NCBI RefSeq assembly: GCF_964204865.1
Contig: NC_135259.1
Location: forward strand, 8,566,974 to 8,630,973
Direction of reading: 5' to 3'
DNA: 64,000 nt
From: Styela clava
Taxonomy: Eukaryota; Chordata; Ascidiacea; Stolidobranchia; Styelidae
Position numbers and translations under genes: made by a program. Under the pieces are notes generated by a model that ran no database searches, had not been told where the DNA came from, and saw only the letters and a program-made list of their open reading frames with translations. Numbering within the stretch: the first letter of the stretch is position 1; every line of letters begins with the position of its first letter. Below are positions 37,701 through 49,700 of this stretch, one piece after another.

Positions 37701-40700
37701 TAATTATTAACAGGCACTTCATGTTAGTTTTGACTGTTGACAATTTACAGCGTCTGAGTTTTGTACACTATATGTGTGAAATAAAATTACACTAATTCCT
37801 GTTTACTGTTTTGATGCCGTGAGTTCTTTTATTGCAAGTCCCGCAAATGTATGTGGAAACGGGATACGCTTAAATATTTGTTTTTCTGTTATCGGATCCA
37901 CATAATCTGCATATTGAATCTCATTCACAAAACTGAATCCACATCTTTTCAAACTTTTCTGGCTATAATGATTCGTTGCAATGACACAGATTTTTGTAAA
38001 TCCCATTTTCAGTGCAATTTCTTGTGTCTGTTCGTTCATTTCCGTGAGAATACTTTGTCTTGAATATCTCTCTTTGATGCATGCTATATAATATTGCACA
38101 GAATTTTTTGTGTTCTTATCACTTAGTTTTGACCATCCTTTGAATAGAGTTTTCGTAACTTCTCTGTTTTGACGCAATGGCAATGACACGTGTTTGTCGA
38201 AACCAAATTCGGTTACATCCATAAAACGTCCAACAATGTGTATTGCAATGAGCTCATTCGTTTTCTTATCAAATGCGCCTATACTTATCTTTTCTGACAA
38301 TATCTTCTTCAAGAACATATTCGCCACCATAGTAGCCATATCTTCGGTGACTTTCAAAGCCACACACTGCGGCTCTTTTGTAATATAATGTGATTTGATC
38401 ATTTTCAATACATCATTGAAATATTTTTGGTCAAGAGCGCGATATAGTATTCTATTTCTCAGCATTTCGCTATTTTAGCTGCAATACAGTAGGAAATGTT
38501 TAGTTGTTGAGCAATGGCGGTTCTGCCATTTATATATACATATATATGGGCAGTAATGTTGCACCTCAGTGATCAAAATTATTTCGGTATTCAAGTTCAA
38601 AGCACTCCTAAACTTACTTAGTCCGTAATTGTGATAGTTTTAAATACATTAATTAAACTGCCGATTACATCGGCCATGGAAGCTGAAACAAACAAAATAA
38701 TTAACATATTAGCGACATCGAACAATCACTGCCATCAATATCCAAAATGTTTGGCAAAAAATCGGAAGGTTGTTGTTTTTTCGCTAAATATCGGATAAAA
38801 TCTACGTTCTTGTCTCAACCCTGAAACTTGATAAAACTTGGCAAATTTATTTTGCTGCGTGACGACCAGTCGTTTGAGACAGCTATAACGGACGTCCTAT
38901 AAAAGGTCAAATAATTCACGTACGGACCTATCAAATAGATGGCCAACTTTGTGCACAATTATGCCTCGCTATTGTACAAAGGCAAGTTTGTTTTCCTGGT
39001 GACGTTAAAGACGGGATGTTTGGACAAAACCAATACAATGTATGAATGCGCCGCTTCGGAGATTTTTTTACGACGAGACTGTTTACTGACATCAATCTAA
39101 CTATTTTAATGACATTTCACTGAAGTGACTGACGTATGTTATCCTCAATTCATGTATAAATTTCTCAAAAAAATAGAAGTATCTGACTAAGTCAGTGCTC
39201 CTTTTGCAGCAATTGAAGCTAATTTTTTTGACAACGAATATTAAAACTTTTATATGACTACGCGGTACATCAATGTCTTTTGGTGTAACTTGCTGTACAG
39301 ATGATACAACTTAAACAATATGTTCTGAACTTATATGAACTGGCAGCGCACTCTATACTTTTTTTTAATTTTATTATGCATAACATCGTTTCAATTTTTA
39401 AATGGGCGCTTCGAATTTCAACATTTCATTTTGGCGTTGTCACGAAATTCCAAATCACGCAGTCGTTTGTTTTCTACTCTACGTTAGGGTAGATTTACGT
39501 GCACAGATGAGGTAAGAATGTTCTTCCATTGGCATTGGCAAGTTGGAAATTTGCGGATTCACTTCTTTCTACATTGTTTCGTCGCCCATGTTCGTATACA
39601 ATAACACCTTCTACTGGACGGAAAATTTTGAAAAAAAAATTATATGTATACAACTACTTTTGCGATTGGGATAATTTGGGGACCGATATACAGATGCTGA
39701 CTGACTAATTAATCACGTCACACTGACGAAAACAATCATCTTTTATAATGAAACTAACCCTACGCGATTTCAGCGACCTTTTCGTTCTTTCCAAAAATAT
39801 CTCTATTTGAGCTATACTATCCAGGTGACAACATGCGATAATTAATTGATGGCGGCAAAGAGTGAAATTTCTGACGATTTGGGATTGCAAGGTTGCTTTT
39901 GCAACAATCTTTAAGTTTTAACCGTCGTCGTCAGATTTTCCTAAGTAACATATTTGTGAAGAAAAACTAGACTCTTTTGAATACTCATGAAATAATTTTT
40001 GTGAAGAAATCGCACTGCATAGCAGTAAGCTGAAAAAAGTCGATCTTATTCATATTCATAAAGGCACAAGAATATAAAAACAATTCATAAACAAAGTGTA
40101 ATGTGAAAATATAATGTGATTCTGGATTCAATTTAAGTATTTTAGAATAGTAAATGCTTGTGTATTGCCCACCCCTGCTTGCAATATTTTTAATTTCAGA
40201 AGATAATAAAATATAATCTAAAGAAAAACAATTTCCTCCTTATAGCTAAGTTTTTCGATTTCATATTATATCATATTATAGTCTTGTGACTGACGTACAG
40301 ACAATATAATGGAGTCCTAATAATATCGTAAAATATTATTACATGATGATTGTAAATGTAAATCATGTGGATGGTAGCCAAATGAGTTTTTTATTCTGAT
40401 TTGAAGTGTCCAAAATTGCACTATTTTGCATGAGTCTGAGTGGAGTATTTATTTTGTGAAACTATGGTCAAGCGATTTCGAGTCAGAGAGGACATTTTTG
40501 TCAACCCATGGCTAAAACTGGGGCCTCAGAGCCTGATGGATTTTTTTTCTGTCGTTACGGCACTTATTGGCAACAAGGCTTGCCAGTGAAGTCATGAATA
40601 TGTCTTTATAGATATTGCTTAAATAACTCCACTTATTTCAAGTCCTCACCAACCCTTTTGTCCATATATGGGCCATTCATTCCAAGCAAAAGTTGAATTC

Positions 40701-43700
40701 CATCAATTTTTTAAAAAGTGTAGTGAAAGTAATTTTTTTATATTTTTTATATCAAAAGACATTGGAAATTTATTGGACTGCATTCATTTCATCGAACAAT
40801 ATAAAATTTCACCCAGGTTTTTGATGGTTCATAAAAAATGGCCTGAAATGTAGAAATTTTGGTATAATTGACATATTTTGTGATGATTCCTGACACAAAG
40901 TGTTTGATTGGGTGGTACGGTTATTTCATATTGAATTGACGCACTGGATTTAAGTTAATAAAGTTTAAATGTTTGCAGTGCTGTAGGACATTTCTACACC
41001 CATTTAACGATATATTACCAGAATTTTAAGAGATGATAGAGGCCGCTATTCCTAAATGGAAAAATGTTCTGTGGTGTCACGTCCTGTAGTGTCACATACA
41101 ATATGTACATTATTGGCATGGATTTACAGTGTTACATTAAGTAACTTGAGCAACACATAGAGGGGTACTTCAGCTACTGCACCAAAAATATTATGGGCTC
41201 CCACTGTACCATCGCAAAAATTTACAGCATAACACAACGTACTGTTAGTGCATGGTGGATTTGCCGCCCTGTAGTGTCACGCTATATTTTTTTTATCTAT
41301 TAAGTAAGTCTTGGGTGTAACTTTTGTGCAATTTTTTACATATTCAATGAAGCAACTAATTGGACAATGAAATAAAACATGCAGCTGAAAATGTGAAAAT
41401 ATATTGCATCCAACCACATGCAAAATTTCTGGAATTGTCCTGTAGTGTCACTTGGAATAGCCCATGTATTAATACCTGTGTGTTCATGTTCTTGGATAAT
41501 TGATTAAATTAAGATGATATCTTCAATAGTTTTCCAAATTGATTACCTAATATTTAATTTCAGACTGCTTTGAACAGAAGATTAGATGCTGTTGAATATT
41601 TTGCAGAACCACGAAATCTTGAAATAATGACAAGATTGCAAGAGGCTTTAAAACATACAAGGAAATTGGGAGTAAGTTTAACACTTACTAGTCATTGTTC
41701 AAGGTTAGCTATGCAATAACTGCAAGATTTGCACTAAAATATCTGATGGGGTCTTTACATTCATCTTCTGTACCAGATACCGTGAGTTATGGGAATAATC
41801 AATCAATAAACAAAGCTCAAATATCCACTTAAGGAATATAGGAAATTGTCTTTGTTACTATGTCATTGCTCTCTGAGTTGATGGATTTTCTTTTTATTAT
41901 ACCACTGAGAATTTTTTTTATTGTCAATGTCATTGACTATATCACTGGCATTTCACTGTCAAAAAAGTATTGAATTAGGTATCAAATTTCATTAGGTGAA
42001 TGAATTTATGTCAAAAATTTCACATTTGTTTAATTCGCCACTATTCATCGGATTTGTTACACAAGCATCTGTTTCAGGTCCAAATATTAATTTTCATTGG
42101 TACTCTAAATATTGTCATTTACAGTTCGCAAATAAATGTTCTTTTCACATAATATAATTGTATTGCAATTCGGCTGCTCAATCTTATAAAGTGAATAGGA
42201 ATTTTATAAAATGAAATATGGATTTGATATGTATCATTATCTTTTAGAGAATATTAAAAAAGATGAAAACAGCAACATCATCTGTTGCAGATTGGCTTGG
42301 ATTGTATCGGACTGTTATTAGCGTTGTCTCTGTGGCTGATATTTGTAGGTTAGTGTTACCAATAAATTCTGAAAGTTGTAGCATATTTTCTTTCATGTTG
42401 CACATTGTGTTTCAGACCAGAAGGGTTCAGAAACCCACCCTTAGGTCCAACATTGGTGTGTGTCATTATGAGGAAAACACGCATACACAGCATTTTATCG
42501 CAATTTTTAAATCACTATCTCATCTTCATTGAATAGAAATAATATATTCATTAGTTTCAATTCGAATGAGTTTTTAGACAGTTTAGTGCAAACAGTCTTA
42601 ATAATAGATGATTTCTCTACAGCCAATCATAGTACACAATGCTCTTTCTTGCCTTTTAATCGATATATACCGGTAAATATTGCATAATTATAATGACTCA
42701 CTATCGTACTATTCGTATTATGCTTGATCAATAGAAATGCACCTCGATTGCCAGATCACCGACCTTTACCAAGAATTTTCAGTGAAATATCGCAATGTTC
42801 TACTCAAGAATTGATCAACATAGTCAAAATTATACAAACTATTGTAAGTTGAAAAAGACACGTATTACAGTGGCGCTATTAGCCAGTCATATATTATAAA
42901 GACAAAATAGAATTGGTGCGTATAATATAGAAATCGCAACCAATGTTCAGAATTCAAAGCTGCTAAGTCGTGGTTGTTCATCATAATTTGGATATTTTTC
43001 TGGCGTTCATATATGAATTTTTTTAAATTTTTGCTTTTATTCTACATTTTTAAGAGTAACTCCAGTTTGGAAATTTTGGAATAAGCATTTATCAAATTTA
43101 ATGAAATCATCTTTCATGGCATCAGCGTGTATTTACGTTCATGTAATTTTATTCTAGATGGACAAGGAAGAAAGTGTTTCACAAAACAGATTTATAGTTC
43201 AGGCAGGAATTGATTCAGAATTAGATGAAAGTGAGCTAGTGATTCTGGAATAAATTAATTGTGCGAAGAAAAGGATGAAATATATTGAAATCAGTATTTG
43301 AATAGATAATGTTATGTATTCTGTTGAAAAGAGATTGTTTCAATGTCGTATTTTTTGTTTAATTAGCTCTAGAAAAACTTTTTCTAGCGATTCCTCAGCT
43401 CCATCTTATGTTAAACCCTATATTTCTTTTTAAACTTAAACTAAAATCTTGTTATTTAAATTGCATTTGGAATTGGACGCTTGACGAAATGTGCCGAATG
43501 TGCATTATTTGTTGACATTTACATCAACATGATTTTGAGCCTTTGATAAAGGTATCTCTGGTCACTCACTGAACCAAGTCTCTCAAACACTGTTTGAGAT
43601 ACAGATATTATTTACCAGTTATCTTTTTATTTTCAACTAGTTCTGTTAAATTTTGATACAGAAAAGCATCTGTATAATGGATTACCAAGTTATCTGCATC

Positions 43701-46700
43701 ACGTGGCTCTTGCTGAACTTGAAACATTCAAAGACTACATATCTGGATGCCAGGTAGTGGTTTTCCTTTTGACAGGATATTTATTTATTGAGGTTAGGTC
43801 GCTTGTTCTAATTCATGGCTGCCGCTCATTTTGTTTAATTTAATACAGTTTATTTTGTTTTTCTGAAAATACCTACAAATCAAATTAGGAATTGATATGT
43901 ATAAAGTTTATATTCCATAATACTCCATTTTTCCAACCGCATATCATATATTTAGATAATGTACATGAGAAGAGTTGGTTATTTACTCGTTCTTAAAAAT
44001 CATCAAAAGTTAAATCCTGATGCAGAAATTCCTGGTTTGGAATTCAAGGTAATCATATCAATTTTCTTATTGCACACCAAGTGTACATGTGGATTTTTTA
44101 GCAAAATTGTCATTGTTAAGGAAAAATTCGCTACCCTCTGGACCTTGAGGATAATCGACTTCTAATTTCCAGTACCTGAACATGTCCAAAGGCTATCAAT
44201 TTTTTCAAAATTTCTAGAGTGTAGTAGGGCTCTATATATTGCCTTAAAATGTGCTCATATTGCACCACCATATGCCATTACTAGTTAGACGTTTTGTTGA
44301 CAAACATATTGCACAGCTCAGCTGAACCTTATGTGTACTGATATCAATATGAATTGCTGAATCATAACGGCAGAGAGACAAGGTTTCAAATTTTGATTTG
44401 AATGATAGATGGGTTGTATTATAGGTTGTATAGCCTACTGATGTACTGTGGTTAGTTATTCAACATTTGTGTCGATAGCAAATTATTTCGATTGGAAAGA
44501 CTGAAGGTGATCAGTTCAGCATGCTCGATACTTTTCTGTAATGCAATGTATAGCATGCTATTTGATATCCTACTATCATTTCTATTCTACCAACCTAAGG
44601 TGGTATCATATACTCGTAGTCGTAGCCATGTATAAAAATGTTGGGTAAACCTCTAGAATTTGATTTTGACCTTTCAACCCTGATTTCATGTTGATTTGTT
44701 TTGTTTTTTGGAGTAAAATACCTGTTTGAACTCTATTGACTAGCTTTTTTGTGTTTACAGCTTACATCAGGAGATACATGTTATTACAAAACAGATAAAA
44801 CAAGGGGTAAACTTTATTTTTAGGAATACATTTCTTTTCAATATACAAATTCAATTGTTTTCACTGGCATTTCGGTTGAAAGGATCCTCTTGTCTCTCCT
44901 AAGCGTATCCATGCTTGCATGTAACCCCCTCTATTACTATGCTTCCCACTTTTAGCTGAAGACTTCTGGACCATCTTTTTGGGTAGAGCAAACTATGGGG
45001 CTTTTCATGCGAAAAATGTATTTATGCAAATGACTTGATAGACATATTTATACAATCAGAAAATAGGCATTGTGTGTAGGCCTACATATTATTTCCCGTG
45101 TTATAATTGTCAAACTAATCCAATGTACGGATAAAATATCAACTCATGATAATAAAATGTCACACAGCCTTTATCATTTTTGAGTAGGGTATATCAGTGA
45201 GTTTTTGCAACCAGCATATACAGCCTACATTACTTGATTTGTATCAGGTCTAATTGAATGTGATTTTTTAATTCCATCTTTCACATACATACTAGAACTG
45301 GATGCAGATCCTGGTGATATTTTAGAAGAAATAGGTGACCAGGAGACAACGATAATGCATCAAATGCAAAACACAATACTTGAACGTACTCATATTTTAC
45401 TTGATATTTGTCAATATGTTGCGGAATTGGATTGGTAAGTGAATAAGACAGGAGAAATTATATTCACACATGTTACTTTATATTGAATATACATTTTTGG
45501 ACAACACTATTCAAATCAATTAAATATTTTATTTAGCTAACGGACTTTCATTTCAATACTCAGTTCTGGTCAAATATATTCTTGAATTTCTTTTATTAAT
45601 TCATCATTAAGATATACTTAACTGTCATTTATAAAAATTAAAAATAAATGTTAACAGTCTCATCTCGTTCGCTATTGTTGCTAAAGAATTGAATTATGTT
45701 CGCCCTAATCTAACAACCGACAATTATATTGATGTAAAAGGTGGAAGACACCCTTTACAAGTAAGTTGAGGATTAAACTATAGATCTGCTTATATAACCG
45801 AGATATAATTACATAACAGGGTCATAGCCTAAGTTCTAGTTCTTATCAAGATGGTGGTATGATAAATTAGTAATCCGGTATCGTAATCCGCTAATAAAAT
45901 TGATTATTTCTGTCTAATTCCTATACTTTATTCGGTACTCCTGAAGTATGCGTACCAAAATGGCGGACACCGGAACGTATGTGTGTACCAGGTTAGGGTT
46001 AAGCCATAATTTTATTCCAATTTTCCTTATTTTAGTTCTAGTACGAGTTCGGGGACTAGTTAAGGGACTCCCGTAGTATTTGAACCTAAAACTATGGCCT
46101 AACCCTAATCTGGTACACATACTACATTCCGGTGTCCGCCATCTTGGTACGCATACTTCAGGCGCGCCCTTTATATCATATACACCTTCTGTTTTGTGAA
46201 CTGCATTATCTTATCCGTTTTTTTAACAGGAATGTGCCGTATCCTTATTTGTACCAAATGATATTATGATGGGAAATCACGATGGAAGAATTAAAGTTAT
46301 AACTGGACCTAACGCCTGTGGAAAAAGTATTTATTTGAAACAGGTAATGTAATCTTGGCCAGGCTTTTTTGACTTCAGTTATTCATGAGATTTAAATCTT
46401 CTTACAATATAAAAATGGTTGTACTTCAAACTGCTGATAGGGTAGATACACAGATTACTATCTATTATTTCAGATTACTGTTTATATATTTGTGGAAACT
46501 CGAGAATAATGATCTTTGAAAAAGTACTGGAAGTTGACCTTAAATTCTGCTCAAGGTTTAATGGATGTTTCAATGACCCTTTGCAACAGTAAAAATCCTT
46601 CCTTCTGTATTCTTTTAGAGAAATTCTTCATGCCCATTGATGCCTTTTGCAAGTAGTAAATGAGTTCAAACTGGTTTACATATTTTAAATTTGCGACTGT

Positions 46701-49700
46701 TTCAAAATATTCAATCAAGTATAATTACAAAAAAGTGACAACCTAGCCCTTTTTAGCTTCTTCAAGAAGGACTTTCGAATACCTGAACTGAACTAAATCC
46801 AAACTAATTTCTGATACTGGTTCATTGGTGCATCTCTTGTTCTGATCATATTTTCACCCAGTCTTCAACATTTTTTTTCTATTTACTTTCTTTTTATTCT
46901 ACAGACAGGTCTGATTGTATTCATGGCACATATTGGAAGTTTTATTCCTGCAGAAAGTGGCACAATAGGTTTAATATCAAAGATCTATACAAGAATTCGT
47001 ACACAAGAATCATTGTCTACCGGATTGTCCACATTTGCCGTTGATTTAAATCAGGTTGACTTGAAATGTCCGTTATATGATAATTTTAAATAGCATGAGA
47101 GCAATGTCATATATGTAAGCATGTGGGTCAGCAAATAAGTACCATCCATCATAATAACCGGTCTATATTCATAAAGTTACTGCTAATGCCATAGCTGAAT
47201 AGGGGGGTTTGAGAAAAAGATCAGGCATCAGGGTACTAAGAATTGTATCAAATGATATAGGTGTATAGGTCTGTAACCTAAATTTGAAAAATAGTAAACA
47301 TTTGAAATGAGAAATATGTAAAAGTAATAGTCTTCGGCGACTTTTGATTGGTCCATTAGTTACAGAGAAACGCTATATTCTTTCATCACCTCAATAACAG
47401 CAACAGCCCAAATTAGCATGATAAACAACAACAATTTGTAAAATATCCTCAGTTGTTGACCAATTTGCCCATTCATCACAATACATATGGTTAGTAACAA
47501 GATTTTGCTTTGCTATTTTTTGCTCATTGTTTCAAACTTAAAACCTTGCTATTTTTTGCTCATTGTTTCAAACTTAAAACCTAAAGTCAACGCTTTGCAA
47601 AAAGTGTGATGTGTTAAGTCATGATGAATTGTTCAACTAATTGAACATATTAAAATCCATCCTATTCTAGATATCCATGTCTATATCTGGTTCGAATTGC
47701 AACACTTTAGTTTTGGTGGATGAATTTGGCAAAGGTACAGCTACTGTTGATGGTGTTGCTTTACTCGCAAGTTGTCTGACTCATTGGATTGAACAAGAAG
47801 AGGAGTGCCCGTTTGTAATTTGCTCTACGCATTTCCACAGGTGCCATTATACATTTAATGTATGGTATTTGTAATAATGAGTTAGATTTACAAAGTTAAA
47901 TCTACAAGAAATAGGGATGATTTTTGTATGACTAAGCTAAGAATAATCTTAGTTTTTAGTTAAACTCATTCAACAAACGTTTTTTAAAGCATTGTCAAGA
48001 GAAACTTGCTTCCACAATCTCCATTATTACGATATAATACTCTTGAAACATTGAGAGATCAGGAAAGCGATGATCTAGTATTTCTATATCAACTGACTGA
48101 AGGAGTAGCTGGATGCAGTTATGCAGCTCATATTGCATTAGTTGGTGGATTACCAAAAGAAGTTGTAGTACGGGGAAAAGAGGTTTGTTTATGCTCCATT
48201 TATAGTACTTGGAAGAAATATTTAAGATTGTGTTTTATTTTCTAAGCTTGTTTACTATGGATTAAAGCAGGGTTACCCTTTGAAAATTCATGAACCCCCA
48301 AAATTTTCTTGTGTGCTGTGGATTGGATAAAATAAGTCATGTGAACTGCGAATGTAGACTCGGTAGTTACTGTAGTTGTAGTTGAAGCTTCTACTGAGGT
48401 AAAAATGTGACTTTCCAAAGAGTTGCTAATCTCAGGTCTTCAAATTATTAACCTCCAGTTATAAAATATTCAATGCAAATTAGAAGTTGTGGAAGGAATA
48501 ATTCCTGTATTCCATCTGATGTAAACCTTGAAAAGTCGAAATGTATCCCTGGCGGGTACACAGTTTGGGAACCCTTGGATCATTAATGGGATTCAAAATT
48601 TTCTTGTGCCGACCTCACTTCATAAGCGCCATTAATATAACATGCCTTGCGTATAACTAATACATAAGATTCTAAATGCAAGAGAGGACGCAAGTCATCA
48701 ACTGCAGCGGACGTTACCCATTTACAGTGGTTGTCTAACGTCTAAAACAGGCATGGGTTCGCTGATGATCACAGCATTCTAAGATTAGGTTCACATCAAC
48801 CCTTGCTAACCCCCTGGATCCCTACATTGAATTCCGTTACATTTCCATCTACTTTTTTATAGATGACGAAGTTGATCCGTGAAAATACACCGATTCGTAG
48901 GTGAGTAAGAACAATTCAAACACTCACAGTAGTAAAACAATTCAAGCAGTCGCAGTATTCATGTGAAGTTTTTCTGTTATATATAGGTCCTTGTTGTTGA
49001 AATTGGTAATGAAGTGTATTTCAATTAATGTTTGAATGGGGTAGATGATTTTACCTGTTCTGTGGTGCTAATATGTATGCAGCTATTATGGTTTTAAAAA
49101 AAGAAAAGTTAACCATGATCTCCTTTGTACATTGTATTTATATCAGTATATCGATGGTATGGGTTTGAAACCAAACGCCACCGGAACCCCATTTTTCAAA
49201 CTGTGACACCAAACGTCATTAATTTAAAGTTCAACGCATTTGTAAAAAAAATATACACACAAGGTTCCATGCTGAAAATTTTCTTAATAATGTCCAATCT
49301 GGCCCATTAACTATATTTACTTCTCTTTGTTCTTATTAAACTAGGAAAGGGCTAGTGCTTCGCCTACTTCTTGTTGAAATATATAAAGGTACGACAATTT
49401 TGTAAATTTTAGATATGACAGTACTTCGACAAAGTCCTACATGAACCGATGTACTTCTCTCATGGAAAATTTTCTGTCTCTTGATTTTATTGATGATAAT
49501 GCAGTGAAAATGTTCATGAAAAATACAGTTCCAAGGGCCATGGAAACACCTAAAGGTTAAATCTTAAGTGTTACTAATTTAAAGCATGGAAGGGAAGTGC
49601 CTACAGTTAACTCAGTATAAACGTATAATAAGTAAATGCCCATAAACATAACCGAAGTAACTTCCAAGACGCACCAACAGGAATGAGCCCTCAAGTGCAG

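Larger units (their letters stand above)
33496..41563. other. MSH5 intron 8, unusually large (8.1 kb), hosting two nested genes
   Basis: The other MSH5 introns are about 0.2-1.8 kb. Besides the two acetyltransferase genes and the T repeat, this intron has worn hAT ends (GTGGTTCTCAATCTGGG at 33662; GGCCCG/CCCGCG-rich patch at 36330-36400) and a motif repeat at 41068-41451. No other coding exon was recognised. The extra length seems to come from insertion or duplication of the nested genes. Confidence 0.6.
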
